Assembly: GCF_036884655.1 (NCBI RefSeq) | Contig: NC_088347.1 | Coordinates: forward strand, 16,264,501-16,328,500 | Source of the DNA: Musa acuminata AAA Group | Taxonomy: Eukaryota; Streptophyta; Magnoliopsida; Zingiberales; Musaceae | DNA: 64,000 bases | Direction of reading: 5' to 3' | Shown here: positions 42,746 through 55,537 of the stretch, piece after piece | Layout: the number at the start of each line of letters is the position of its first letter | How positions within the stretch are numbered: position 1 is the first letter of the stretch | Position numbers and translations under genes: made by a program | The notes under the pieces: model-generated | What the model was told of the DNA's origin: nothing | The model's input: the letters and a program-made list of their open reading frames with translations, nothing else | Database searches by the model: none

Positions 42746-42980
42746 AATTGGGTTGAAATTGGGCCAACTCAATTAGGGGCCAATTGGGCTCAAGTTTAAG
42801 CTATATTGGTCCAAGTGAAAGGCCCAAATAGTGACCCAATAGGTGGAACCATCGTGGGGTATTTATAGGCCCCAATGGTTCCACTTGTTGGGTCACTATT
42901 TGGGCCTTTCACTTGGCCAACACAACCCAAACTTGGGCTCAATTGACCCTGAATTGAGTTGGCCTAATTCTAACCCAATT
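42746..42980. repeat. Large palindrome, arms about 107 bp
   Basis: Arms 42746-42852 and 42875-42980 are imperfect inverted copies (left AATTGGGTTGAAATTGGGCC..., right ...GGCCTAATTCTAACCCAATT). The spacer is the LTR TATA region, which itself pairs as TGGGG/CCCCA. The left arm is in one LTR orientation and the right arm in the other, so one LTR folds back on itself at its TATA box. Confidence 0.85.
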
Positions 42981-43723
42981 ATGTGCTAACTACAAATTTT
43001 AAGGCATACACTAAGCTAAATCAGTTTGGTAAGTCTAAGTTTCTTCCGGTGAGCTTTTAACGATCTTCCGGCGAACTTCCGATGATCTCTCGATAATGTT
43101 CCAATGGACTCCCGGCAAGCTCATGGACTTCATGATGATCTTCTTGGTGAGTTCCGACGAGCTTCTTTAGCAAGCTCCTGGACTTCTCGGTCAATTCCAA
43201 TAGAACATCCGACGAACGTCCAGACTTCTAACGAACTCTCAAACTCCTAACGAAATCTCATTCTTGACTTTGGGACTTCATTTTGCTTTATGCCTTAATC
43301 ACTATTATAGTTAATCTTGCACACTTAAAACCTACTTTGATCTAGACAATTATTACTAAGCTAATCAAATGTTGTCCGGGATGTCATTGGTTCATCAACG
43401 CCTCGTCCGATTCTTCGGCGGATCGTCCTCTCTTGTGGCCTATTGCCCAATCAGCTAGTTGATCTCTGTAACTCCGATTTCTTTAGAATAATTTCTGCTC
43501 TTCTTGGCCCAATGCCTGAATCCGTGACCTAAGGCCTTATATTGATACGTTGACTAATCCTCCAGTTCAATGTCCAATCTTCTGACATGTTCCACTCTGG
43601 CCCAACATGATTCTTCCTACTTTAATTGTCTCTCCCTGATCGAGGCTTCCTACGTTAGTCAAAACACAAATCAAATCCTAAACAGTATCAATTGGTTTCA
43701 TCATCAAAATCCTAAATTCAACA
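42853..43723 (-). repeat. Copia LTR fragment, TATA box to end
   Basis: Minus-oriented LTR from the TATA region to TAAATTCAACA. Like S2 it holds both 5' modules in series (TTCTTCCGGTGAGC part, then TGTCCGGGATGTCATTGG and TCGGCGGATCG). No dyad array remains. It abuts pol sequence of element E at 43724. Confidence 0.8.
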
Positions 43724-45690
43724 AGCATGACCTAATCTCCTATGCCAAAACTAAGTATCGTCATTCAAAATCGAAAAACACATTTTATTACAAAAATCAT
43801 CAATGTCAATAGTATATACATTATTTTGTTTTAGGGCAATCATAGAGGTGTTTTTGTGTGGTTGTTCAATAATGCAAGCATTGGATTCAAATCTAATGAT
43901 ATATCTTTTATCACATAATTGACTAATGCTCAAAAGATTATATTTTAAGCCATCAACCGACAAGACATCTTTAATCAAAAAGTTGGATTTGTTACCTATG
44001 GTTCCTTTGCTAATGATTTTAGTCTTGTTGTTATCTCCGAAGGTGACATACCCTTCGTCTAGGCTAGTGAGCTAAGAAAATTTATATGGATCTCCGATCA
44101 TGTGCCTTGAGTATCCACTATCAATGTACTATCTCTTGCTCCTAGTTTGTGATAGTAAATATTTCTACAAAAAAAAGGTAATTTTTAGATAATCATTTGA
44201 CATTGGGTACCTCAAAAATCGATCTACTCAATTTATTATTTTGCATAGTGTTCTTTATAGTTCCTTTAGGAACCTAAATCAATTTGTCCGAGTTTGCAAC
44301 AAAAGTTATATTTGGTGCGAGGTGATACATGCAAGGTAGGGCCTTTAACAAAGGTGGTTGAATTTTGGTGAGAGCTACTCACAAATCCGATTCTGTCTCT
44401 TATATGAACGTGAACCATATTAGCAAGGATCATATTCAAGGATTTGCTATCAACCTCAAATTTTTCTAAAGTTTCATTGAGTAGCAAGTTTTCCTTCTCA
44501 AGTGCCTCTAAGTGTTCACACTTAGTGCATGGAGGCAAAGAAGAATTATCATGCTTAATTTTTTTTAAATCAATATTTAAAAGGGCATGCTCCTTTTTTA
44601 AATAATTATATTTTTTACTCAATATTCTACATTCATCAAACAATTCATGAAAAGAACTTAAAATCTCATTGAAAGATAAATTTGCATTTAATGAACTACT
44701 TACCTCATCTCTGAGAGCCATTAGTGCATAGTTGGCGATCTCCTTGTTGCTTTGTTCTTCGCCTACGAAATTGCTAGAGTCATCCCACATTATTTTGAGC
44801 GCCTTCTTCTTCTTTAGTTGTTTCTTCTTTACTTGGGGACATTCGCTTTTAAAATATCCCGGGTTCTTGTATTTGTAGCATATGACTTATTCTTTCTTGG
44901 GTTCAACTTTATTTTTAGTGTTATTTTTTGATTTATTTCTTTTTATAAATTTTTTAAACTTTCTTGTCAAGAGTGCCAAGTCATCATCATAGTCCTCATC
45001 TCTTGAATTTTCTTTCAAGTGATCTTCATGAATTCTTAGTGTCATATCCTTCCTGCTCTTTGGAAGGTTGTTCTCAAGCTCTTCATGAGCATTGCAAGTC
45101 ATCTCATAGGTCATTAATAACCCGATAAGTTCTTCGAGAGGAAAATTATTCAAATCCTTAGCCTCTTGAATGGCCGTTATTTTAGGATCCCAACTCTTTG
45201 GAAGGGATCTCAATATTTTATTAATAAGTTCAAAGTTCAAAAAACATTTGCTAAGAGCTTTTAAACTATTGACGACATCCGTAAAACGGGTATACATGTT
45301 AACAATAGTTTCTCTTGGATTCATTCGAAATAATTCATAAGTATAAACTAAAAGATTTAGCTTGGACTCCATTACTCTATTAGTGCCTTCGTGAGTGATT
45401 TCTAGTATGTGCCAAATATCAAAAGTCGTTTCACAAATTGACACTCGATTGAACTTGTTTTTATCTAAAGTGCAAAATAAGGTATTCATAGCCTTTATAT
45501 TTAAAGAGAAAGTCTTCTTCTCCAACTTATTCTAATTGTTCATTGAAGAGAAAACTTTTGAAAGACATTTTCCATAATGTTCCATAACTCAAAATCCATA
45601 GAAATTAGAAAAATCTTCATTCTAGTCTTCCAATAGGTGTAATATATCCCGTTGAACATGGGTGCCCATGTGATTAAGTGACCCTCTTTG
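43724..45690 (-). pseudogene. Element E gag and start of pol (broken)
   Basis: From the right: gag core (ALDKN-like, ICETTFDIWHILEITHEG, YELFRMNPRET, KILRSLPKSWDPK, EELIGLLMTYE) in an open stretch 45525-44887; a knuckle CYKYKNPGYFKSEC in which one Cys and the His are both Tyr; a coiled-coil-like stretch (EHLEALEKENLLLNETLEKF); a second knuckle, damaged; then, after a gap, the region before integrase ([21 protein letters not shown]) ending near 43751. Everything downstream is replaced by the LTR fragment at 42853-43723. Confidence 0.87.
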
Positions 45691-45743
45691 TTGCCGGCAA
45701 ATATCATCTCTCTTGGGTTTCAAATCAAACCGAGAGTGACCTT

Positions 45744-45756
45744 GCTCTGATATTAA
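45744..45756 (-). other. Primer binding site of element E
   Basis: Sense TTAATATCAGAGC beside the 5' LTR, two changes from the initiator-Met site. Confidence 0.78.
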
Positions 45757-45757
45757 T

Positions 45758-47060
45758 TGTTACGATCAAGAGCAGCACTAAGAGGGGGGGGGGGGTGAAC
45801 TAGTGTAGCGGAAAAAATTATGTCGGTTTAAAAATCTTCATATGATAAAATCCAATTTTGATGAAAACTATTTCGTTTTTCTTGAATGAGTACAGAAGAG
45901 AGGATTGGACAGTTTGTAATAAAGTAAAATTAAATACAGTAAGACATTAAGTAGTAAGGAATGACCACACCGGAATTTATAGTGGCTCGATTGTTGTGAC
46001 CTACATCCACTTCTGATTCCTCCTCCATTGAGGTCACCGACATCCACTAATGGTCCTCTTTCAATAGGCGAAGATTAACCACCACTTTATAGTGCTTTAT
46101 CCTTTTTCACGGGTTTAAGAGATAACCCTTACAAGCCTCACACCTCTTCTTGGATGATTACAAAGCTAAAAAGAGGTATGAGGAGGACTCTTCTCACTTT
46201 TACATTACTTTTAACACCCCAACACTTAGAGTTTTTTTACACTTCGATTATACTTTATTACCCTTTCATGTAGAAAAAGGTGGGGTATTTATAGGCCCCA
46301 ATAGCTTTACAATTGGAGCTAAAAGTGTCTCATCCTGGATTTTCAAGGTACTAGCGGTACCACCGCTAGTATTGGGCAATACCACCGCTTGGCACTCTGA
46401 CACTCGGTGGTACCATCACCTAGTCTGGCGGTACCACTACCTAATAGAGTCTCGGATACTAAGCTATGGCGGTACCACTGCCTGATAGGGTGGTACCACC
46501 GCTTGACAAATAGTAACTACCAGCGATACCATCGCCTAGACCACTTGGGAGACCGTTTCCTGGTTGGGCCTTGAATCCGGCCCAAATAAGTCCAATTACA
46601 GACCTAGTTGGCCCTTAACTAAGTTAGTGAGATTATCTCCCAAACCTAATCCTAATTGCATGCTAACTATGATTCTTAAGGTATACACAAAGCAAAACAA
46701 GTTTAGTTAGTCTAGGTTTCTTCCAGCGAGCTTCCAGTGAATTTTCGATGATCTCTCAACAATGTTCCAACGGACTCCCAGAAAGCTCCTGGACTTCACG
46801 ACGATCTTCTTGGCGAGTTCCGACAAACTTCTTTGGTAAGCTCCTGGACTTCTCGGTCAATTCCAATAGAACTTCCAACGAACGTCCGGACTTCTGATGA
46901 ACTCTCGAACTCCCAACGAAATCTCGATCTTAACTCTAGTACTTCATTTTGCTTTATGCTTTAATCATTATCATAGTTAATCTTGCACACTTTTATCAAT
47001 ATATAGATTTGATCAAATAATTTATCAATTGATTTCATCATCGAAATCCGAAATTCAACA
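45758..47060 (-). repeat. 5' LTR of element E
   Basis: TGTTACGATC to GAAATTCAACA, 1303 bp. G/C-run, a weak hairpin (GGTCCTC against GAAGATT, with wobble and one mismatch), TATA box near 46288-46299, and a GGTACC-type dyad array 46350-46560. It abuts the 3' UTR of element G. Confidence 0.86.
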
Positions 47061-48098
47061 AAATTTAGGCAAACAAAAGTACTAGCTTGAATATTAAATT
47101 TAAGTAAACAAAAGTACTAGCTTGAATGTTAAATCTCCCAAATGCATAAACTCTTCTTATATATTTTTCAGATTATGATCTTGATTTCTTCATTTTTATG
47201 ACTTGAGTTTTCTTTTTAAATCAAGATTATTTCCTATCATTCCTTCTATTTATAAGAGAAGAAATTTGTCAAAAATTATACATGGTCTTTTGGTATTCAT
47301 GACTTGATCTTTCATTTTTTATGATTAAAATATTGATGTAAATTTATCCTTATTGTTTATCCTTGTCATGATGTGAAAATTGATGTAAAGGGAAAAGAAT
47401 TATAAAATTATATTCTTCCCTTCTTTTTTATAATGACAAAGGGGGAGATCAAATTTGCTAGCTTGCACAATTCAAGAAGAAGCTAAAACTTGTTAGCTTG
47501 CACATTTCAAAGAAAGGCAAAACTTACTAGCTTGCATATTCTAAAATGATGCATTGTTATCTTGCTAGCTTGCTATTTACTATCTTACATTCTTTTTTAT
47601 AAACTTGCTAGCCTTCGTACTTCAAAGAGAACACTTGCCAAATTGCTAGCTTGCATAATGTAAAACTTACTAAACTTGCTAATTTGCTAAGCTCAAAAGA
47701 GAAGCAAAGTTTGCTAGCTTGCACATTTCAAGAAGATATAAAAATAAGCTATCTTACATATCTCAAAAGATGCAAAAATTTTGCTAACTTTCATATATGA
47801 AAATTTTGCTAGCTTATATGTTCAAAACTTGCTATCTTACTAGCTTGCATATCTAAAAACTTGCTAGTTGCACTTCTCCTTTTTGTTGACGACAAAGGGG
47901 GAGAAGGTATGATGATAATCATGCATATTATGCCTAAAATGATGATGATTTGAATCATGTGTGATATGATATATTTTTATATTTTGAAACATTGCATGAA
48001 TTTTTGAATTTAAAGGATCTATCAATATGACATATAGATAGGAGGAGTTAAAATTAACTTTGTTATCAATTGGTTGTTATCATTAAAAAGGGAGAGAT
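47061..48098 (+). other. Element G 3' UTR with several PPT-like tracts
   Basis: No coding frame. It starts with two copies of a 35-bp unit (AAGTAAACAAAAGTACTAGC...), then many scattered ACTTGCTAGCTTGCA-like units (47450-47870). PPT-like GACAAAGGGGGAGA occurs at 47435-47448 and 47890-47904, and the PPT proper AAAAGGGAGAGAT at 48086-48098. The second internal site is preceded by CTCCTTTTTGTTGACG, as in the other elements. Confidence 0.78.
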
Positions 48099-49401
48099 TG
48101 TTGAATCTCATATTTTGATGATTGAATCAATTAATAATGTTATGATCTAATATACATTTTAAGTGACACAAGACTAGCTTCGATCAGGAAAGACAAATTA
48201 ATTAAAGTAGGAAGAATAAGAAGTTGGGCCGGAATTAAACATGTTAGAAGATTGGACATCAGACCAGAGGAATGGTCGACATGTTGGCAGAAGGCTTCGT
48301 GCTATGAGTTCGGGCATCGGGCCAAATGATCGAACATTGTGCCAAGGAGATCGGGTGTTGCAGAGGTTAACATGCCTATTGGGCAATACGCCGCAAGAGA
48401 GGACGATGCACGGAAGGTTCGGACGAAGCATTGGATAAACCAATGACATACCAGACAACTTAGTATTCTTGCTTGTAATAATTTATCTAGATCGAATTAG
48501 TTTATGGGGCTAATTAATTTTGCTTTTAGTGTAATTATACTAACTCAATTAGAGGCCAATTAGGCCTTAATAAGGACTAATTTAGGCTCATTGGGAGGCT
48601 CATTCAATGACATAAAAGTTGGGTCAAGCGGTGGCACCGCTAGAAAGGCGGTGGAACCGCTTGTGAGTTGAGAAACTCAAAAAACCTAATCTCCGAGGAT
48701 GTTAGGCAGTGGTACCGTCAGACTGGGCAGTAGTACCACCCAGTGATAGTGTGTCAGGCAGTGGTACAACCTAGTGTCAGGCTATAGGCACTAGTACCAC
48801 CCAGTGTAGGCGGTGGTACTACCCATACCCGGAAGACCTAAAATTTAAATTTTTGACTCCATTTTTTAAACCATTTGAGGCCTATAAATATCTCACTTGG
48901 GCAGCAAGAAAGGAGCAAGAATTCTTGAGGAAAAAATTAAGTAAACTCTGTCAAAAGAGTTTAAGGAATGTGATAGTGTGCTTAGAGTGAGTCCTAAGGA
49001 ATGTGTATGAGGAACTACTTTAAAAGAGTGGCTTGTAAGGATTGTCTCCTAAGCCCATGAAAAGGAGAAAGAGTTGTAAGAGGGTAGTTGATCTTCGCCC
49101 ATTGAAGGAAGACTGTTAGTGGATGCCGATGGCCTCAACAGAAGAGGAATTGGGAGTGAATGTATGTCACGACGATCGAACCACTATCAACTCGGTTTGC
49201 ATTTCTGTTTTATTGTTTATCTTTATTGCAAACTATTTTACTTCCTCATTACATTAGCTACACACTCTTATGAATGTTTTTAAAGTTAAACATTCCTTGA
49301 TATGGTTTTATCGTACGAAGATTTTTGAATCAACGTAACTTTTTATCATAGATACTAATTCATCCCCGCCCCCCCCTCTTAGTGTCATCTTGATCTTAAT
49401 A
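48099..49401 (+). repeat. 3' LTR of element G
   Basis: TGTTGAATCTCATATTTTG to TTGATCTTAATA (canonical end altered by two transitions), 1303 bp. It carries the GCCGGA/TCGGGCATCGGGCC module but not the TCGTCGGAGG module, then a dyad array 48620-48830, TATA box near 48882-48889, a weak hairpin and C-run near 49366. It abuts gag of element F. Confidence 0.85.
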
Positions 49402-50016
49402 CATTGCAAGTCATTTCATAAGATATTAATGATCCTATAAGTTCTTCAAGAGGAAAGTTTTTCAAGTCCTTTGCTTCTTGAATTGCAGTTATCTTTAGAT
49501 CCCAACTTTTTAGAAGGGATCTTAGAATTTTGTTAACAATTCAAGATTAGTAAAATATTTACCAAGAGCTTTTAAGCTATTGACAACATTCATAAAACGA
49601 GTGTATATGTCAGTAATGGTTTTATTTGGCTTTATTCTAAATAATTCATAACTATGTACCAAAAGATTAATTTTAGATTCTTTTACTCTACTTATGCTAA
49701 ATATCATATGTAATTTCACATATAGAAACATGATTAAACTTATTTTTGTCTAAAGCATAAAATAAAGTGTTCATAGCTTTAGCATTTAAAGAAAATATTT
49801 TCTTCTCTAAATCATTCTATTCATTCAAGGGTCTAGAGGATTTTTTAAAACCACATTCAACGACATTCCATAAATCAAAATCTATAGATCAAAAAAATTT
49901 GTATTCATGTCTTCCAATACGGATAGTCCGTCTTATTAAACATACGAGGACAAATGATAGAGTGACCCTCTTGTTTGCTAAAGAAAGCCATTTAATCTCT
50001 CTTGAGTGTTAAACTA
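49402..50016 (-). pseudogene. Element F gag fragment
   Basis: Sense: the gag start region near 49990, then SRVKESKINLLVHSYELFRI, IYTRFMNVVNSLKALGKYF, ending at the LTR of G in the conserved MTCNAH-type stretch (window CATTGCAAG). Several stops and frame breaks. G has inserted into it. Confidence 0.8.
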
Positions 50017-50017
50017 A

Positions 50018-50029
50018 CTCTGATATCAA
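50018..50029 (-). other. Primer binding site of element F
   Basis: Sense TTGATATCAGAG beside the LTR at 50031, one change from the canonical site. Confidence 0.75.
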
Positions 50030-50030
50030 T

Positions 50031-51114
50031 TATTATGATCATAAAGACACTAAGAGGGGAGGTGAATTAGTGCTTTTAAAAATTTTAGTTTGAAAATTCT
50101 AATCGATGAATCCATATCGAAAATGTGATTAGTAGAAAGTGCAAGTAAGGATTGCTTAGTAAGTAAATCAGTATGCAATAATAAATCAGGGCAAAAAAGG
50201 AAATACAAACCGATTTATAGTGGTTCGGTCATCGTGACCTACATCCACTCTCAATTCCTCTTCCTTCAAGACCACCGGCTTTCACTACGGATCTTCTTTC
50301 AATGAGCAAAGATCATCTACACTTGTTACAATTATTTCTCATTTTCACAAGTTTAGGAGAGAACCTTTACACCTCTCTTTTACAAAAGACCTCTCACCTC
50401 TCTTAGAATACCTTCTGGACTCAAGAAGGAAGAGGTTCAACACTTTTCAAAAGTTTATAATACTTTAAAGTCACAAGCTTTTCATATTTTTGCAAGCAAG
50501 TATGAGAGAGGTATTTATAAGCTGCAAATGGCTTCAGAAATAAAGTTAAAATTTTAAATTCCTAGGTTTTCGGGGTACTAGCGGTACCATTGCCCACCTT
50601 GAGCACTAGCGATACCACCGCTAGTTTTTTGGGAAAAGTATATTTTATACTTTCCAGCTCACAAGTGGTTCCACCACCTGGCTCAACTTCATGTCACTGA
50701 ATTAGCCTTCTAATAGGCCCAATTCAACCCTAATTCAAACCCAATGGCCCCCTAACCAAGTTGGTATGGTTACACCTAAAACCAACTTAATTGAACTCTA
50801 ACCTACTTTGCTCAAGACACAATAACTATAAATCATGAAGCCTACATTGTCCGGCATATCATTAGTTCATCCAATACTACGTTCGAACTTCTAGCGTGTC
50901 ATCCTTTCCTTCAGCATATTGTCTGATCCTTTGGCATGTTGACCTTCCACAACATCTGATCTTAGCGCAATGCTCGATCCTTTTAGCCCGATGCCCGATT
51001 TCTGACATGATCCACTCCAACCCAACGTATAATTCTTTTACTCGAATCAATTTATCTTTCCATGATTAAAGTTAGTCGTGCATCACTTTTCTCAAATGCT
51101 TATTAGTTTATAAT
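50031..51114 (-). repeat. 5' LTR of element F, interrupted
   Basis: Starts TATTATGATC (worn TGTTAGGATC). Very short G/C-run, hairpin with GATCTT/AAGATC stem (50290-50314), TATA near 50513, a reduced dyad array 50575-50680, and the TCGGCATATC/CCGATGCCCG module. It is cut at 51115 by another LTR before its end. Confidence 0.8.
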
Positions 51115-52185
51115 TATTAGGAACGAGTCGGCACTAAGAGAGGGGGGGGGGTGAGCTAGTGCAGCGGATAAAAACGTCGATTTTGTAAAATCTTTGTTCG
51201 TCAAAAATTGATCTCGAATAGTGTTTAACTTTAAATCATTTGCAAGAATGTAATGAGCAAATAAAGTAAGTAAATTACTTTGCAATATGAGAATTAAAAG
51301 CAAAACAAGAATGCAAACCGATTTATAGTGGTTCAGTCATCGTGACCTACATCCACTCCACCGATTCCTCTTTCGTCGAGACCACCGGCATCCACTAACG
51401 GTCTTCCTTCAATAGGCGAAGACCTCCCACCTCTTTACAACTCTATTCTCCTTTTGACAGGCTCAGGATAGAATTTTTACAAGTTTCACACCTCTCTTAG
51501 AATGAACTCTAAACTCTAAAAAGTGGAGGGGAACACTCAACACTTTTCAAGCTTTTTGAACTCTTTTTCGTCAAGGATTCTTTCTCCCTTTCTACCCAAT
51601 TCTTGCTATTATAAGCAGGAAAGAGTGGGGTATTTATAGGCCCTAAATGGATTTAAATTTGGAGCCCAAAATTTAAATCCCCGAGATTTCAGGTTACGGG
51701 AGGTACCACCGCCTGCACTGGGCGGTACCACCACCTACAGCCTGACACTGGATAGTACCACAACCCAGTTTGGTGATACTACTACCTGGGAGACTGTGTC
51801 TGGGCGGTATCATTGCCTGACAACCTCGGAGATCGGGTTTTTCGAGTTTTCCAACTCACAAGCGGTTCTACCTCTAATTCTAGTGGTGCCACCACTTGGC
51901 CCAACATTTGGGTCATTGAATGGGCCTCCCAATAAGCCTAAATCACTCTCAATTTAGGCCCAATTGGCCTCTAATTGAGTTGGCATTGTTTCACCCCAAT
52001 ACCTACTCAATTAGACCTAAAACCTATTTTGATCTAGATAATTATTACAAAGCTCATCAAATATTGTCAGGTCATGTCATTGGTTCGACGCTTCATTCGA
52101 TTCTTCGGTACATCGTTCTCTCTTGTGGCCTATTGCCCAATCGGCCAGTTGACCTCCGTAACTCCGATTTCCTTGACGTAATTTC
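51115..52185 (-). repeat. LTR-B-type LTR, interrupted by element D
   Basis: TATTAGGAACGAGTCGGCAC start, like LTR-B at 17108. G/C-run, hairpin GGTCTTC/GAAGACC (51400-51424), TATA near 51638-51650, dyad array 51700-51900, and module with TCATGTCATTGGTTCGACG and CCCAATCGGCCAG. Cut by D after ATTTC (52181-52185); the rest would lie beyond the window. Confidence 0.82.
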
Positions 52186-53508
52186 TATTAAGTCAGAGTG
52201 GCACTAAGAGGGGGGGGTGAATTAGTGCAGTAGATTAAAACTTGTAAGTTTAATGACGAATTCGTAAATACGAGGAGATTTCATTTTGATAGTAACTTGA
52301 GAAGATGAAAACCGAAAGCTAGCAATAGTGTAAATAATAATTTCAGGAAAGTAAGAACTCACACATTCAAGGAACACACCAATTTAAAGTGGTTCGGTCA
52401 AAATGACCTACATCCACTTGCGAAGCCTTCTTCGAAGAGGCTCCCAACTTCCACTAGCAAATCACTTTGAACATGAAGGACAAATACCCCTCTTACAACC
52501 TTTTATAGTGGTTCATACTCTTACAAATTTTCAACGAGAAAGAAGGAGGTGAACACTCAAGCAATTGAAAACAAGACTTGCTAAAGACTTTACTAAAGCT
52601 TTTTTTTCCTCAATCTATTACTTCTCAAAAGTTGTAATCTCAACTGAGAATTGAGGGGTATTTATAGGCCCCAAAAGGATTCATATTTGAGCTCCAAATT
52701 TGAATTCTCTTGGATTCCCGAAGTTGGCGGTGCCACCGCCTATCAGTGGTGGTGCCACGACCTGTCAATGTCACATTGATCGTGTACTAGCGGTGCCACC
52801 ACCTGTCGGTGGCAGTGCTACCACCTGTCAATTTTCACATTGACAATGTTCTAGCGGTGCCACCGTTGGAACTCTCGGGCTCTGGGCGGTGCCATCGCCT
52901 GAACTCTCGGGTGCTGGGCGGTGCCATCACCCAGTCCGATGGTTCCACCACCTGACCTTACCAGTCATTGGTTGGGCTTCAAATCCGGCCCAAACCAAGT
53001 CATATTCGGGCCCAGTTGGCCCCTAACCAGGATATAGGATTATCCCTTAATCCTAACCCTAATTACATACAAACTATGTAACTAAAAATATAGTCCTAAG
53101 CAAGTTTTTAATTGGCAAACGTCGAGTCTCCTTCTAACGAGCTTTCTGGCGATCTTCTGGTGGACTTCCGATACACCCTCGGATTTCTTCCCGCGGACTC
53201 CCAGTAGGCTCCCGATCTTGTGGCGAGTTCAGCGAGTAGTCGAGCCTTCTTGGTGATCTCCGCGAACCTCCGACGATCTCTTCGGCGGACTTCCGAAATC
53301 TCTGACAAGTCCCCGATTTCTTCTCGGTTGGTTCCGACAGCATCTCCGACGAATCTTCGGACTCTCAAACACCCATCGAACTTGACTTCGGTATCCTTGC
53401 TTTATGTTTTCAGGCTATCGTAGTTAATCCTGAATACTTAACTTAATAATATGGATTAGATCAATTAACCCATCAATTGATTTCATCATCAAAATTCGAG
53501 ATTCAAGA
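52186..53508 (-). repeat. 3' LTR of element D
   Basis: TATTAAGTCAGAGTGGCAC to GAGATTCAAGA (worn ends), 1323 bp, a third LTR subtype. No GGCCTTC-type hairpin is seen. TATA near 52656-52668. Dyad array 52725-52960 uses the GTGCCAC form, with exact GGCGGT-GCC-ACCGCC at 52726-52740. PPT follows. Confidence 0.85.
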
Positions 53509-54420
53509 ATCTCCCTCTTTTTGTTGTTGACAATCAATTGATGATGGAGTTAAACATAACTCCCCCTATCTATAAGTCATATTATGAGAAGATAAAAACA
53601 CTTGAATTCAATCTCTTTGAATTCAAGCCAAAGCTGATAAGTTCCATATGTTGAACTTATCGTTATTCTCTATAAGCATGAGCAAATACGAAACTTCATA
53701 TTTCTCATAATTTCAAGCTATGAAAATCATTTTCCAATTGAATGATAAAAGATAATTATCACTTCGACAAGAGATAAGAATTTTCAACATGAATTTCATG
53801 ATATAAATATAAGGCATGATTTCATATGATCAACCAATCTAAGAACTTGCGATATTCTCAAAGAGTTTTACAATGCGTATAAGATATTTGCATTACACAA
53901 GCTTTTGCAATTCATATAAGTCATGCTATCGATGCATATAAGACATTTACATTACACATGCTTTTGCAATTCATATAAGTCATGCTATCGAATTGGCACA
54001 AGTCATCACAAGTCATGTTTTGCTCTTCATATAAGTCATGCTATCGAATTGGCATAAGTCATCACAAGTCATGTTTTGCTCATTCTTCTCCCCCTTTGTC
54101 ATCAACAAAAAGGAGATGAGACTTTAAGCGTATAATTTGTGATCATAAACTCATTAGAAAAGGAATTCAACATTAAGATCGATCATTCAAAATTCATCTC
54201 ATTAAAAAAAAAATCAGCATTCATCCAGAATTCATCTCATAAAAAAAATCAGCATTCATCCACATTTCAAAAATTCAGCTTTCATTCAAAATTCATCTCA
54301 TTAAAAAAGCATGGCTTTCATACAAAAGAAAGAAGATGACAAAACTTTAACTTGGCATTAAGAGTAATCATACAAAGATCACATGTTAAGGTAACAGAAT
54401 AAGAAGGCATATCGATTAAT
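53509..54420 (-). other. Element D 3' UTR
   Basis: PPT region at 53509-53522 (ATCTCCCTCTTTTT), internal PPT-like site at about 54086-54100 next to CATCAACAAAAAGGAG, duplicated CATATAAGTCATGCTATCG segments (53918-54060), and repeated CATTCAAAATTCATCTCA segments (54180-54310). No gene seen. Confidence 0.75.
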
Positions 54421-55537
54421 CCTTAAGAGGAAATCCATAGTTCTTATACATGACATCTATTTTTTGATTCATTTGTCGTAGTTCCTTCAAAATTTCAATT
54501 TGCTGAATTTGAATTTACTCTTGCTATGATTTGAGTTGTTCTTGTTGTGATTTGATCTGATGCAATTCTGCCATAATGAGTTCTTCAGAAGATTAAGCAT
54601 GAGCTAAAGGTGCTGCACCAAAGGGACTAGGAGGAGGAGATTCATTTCTCCTAAAAATTAGTGTTCCGGGGTGTTCTACTGGTAGGGGAATTAGATCAGT
54701 CCTTCTAAGTTTCCTAACCCATATACCATTGCTAAATGTGCACCTAAGTCTTTTCAGTAGATTTCTATTGATGGTGTTAAATCGATCAATTTGAATTATT
54801 TCTTCATCAAGCGAGACACAAATATCATGGGTAAGTATTAATCGAGTGATTAACCCCCTATATGGTAACATAGTGTCTTTAGCTATTATATCCTGCATGT
54901 GTTATCGGATTAAGTATCCAAAGCAATTATGTTATCCGATCATAATCCAGTACATGGTGCTTAGCTCTATTTGACTCATTTCATCAAGATGAAATTGCTT
55001 GGGAAGTAGTATGCTAGTCATGATATGATGAAGAATTTTAGAGTTAAAGGATAGTAAGTGCTTGTAACTTTTGGGTATCATGCCTAGGTTTGGATTTTCA
55101 AAGATAGTTTCTAAGGCTTCGGAGTAAGTTACTCTGATTACATTGACGTCCCATTTATTTCTAAAGTAATAGCCCCTATCCTTTTCAGTAATTCCAATTA
55201 GTTCACAAATAGTACTATCAAAGATTTTAATTTATGTTCCTAAAAGGTAAGTACTTAGGCTTTCGTTGTCCACATATAAGTTTGCATAAAATAGCCTAAC
55301 TAACCTAGGATAAATTGGTTCATTAATTTATAGGAGAGGTAAGACATCTAAATATGCAAACCATCTAATGGGTTCTAGGTTTCCTAGTTCATCTAGATCA
55401 ACATGTTTACTCTTATGTATAGTTCTTGTTTTGAAATTTGGAAACCTAAGAGCTATTTCTTTAGATCTAAAAAGATTTTGATCATATGAATCTCCTTCAA
55501 CCATTTTCCCTTTTATTCTTAATCTCTTAGGAGCCAT
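54421..55537 (-). pseudogene. Putative plant transposon-protein-like ORF in element D
   Basis: ATG at 55537 (MAPKRLRIKGK), 55537-54593 in one frame with stops near 55328, 55235, 54930 and 54900, then a stop and a Gln/Glu-rich coiled-coil-like end to about 54421. Shared blocks with the A3 copy: IYPRLVRLFYAN, STYLLGT, YSEALETIFENPNLG, HHIMTSILLPKQFHLDEMSQ, STMYWIM, LPYRGLITR, INRNLLKRLRC and LRRTD. Family assignment to PF20167-type plant transposon proteins is from memory and moderate. Its location after pol suggests an accessory protein of the element. Confidence 0.7.

Noticed and set aside
45758..49401. Two LTRs of equal length (1303 bp) in opposite orientation, suggesting one inverted-LTR element
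   Set aside because: They belong to different subtypes (different modules and ends), and the sequence between is only the 3' UTR of the right one. Equal length is coincidence.
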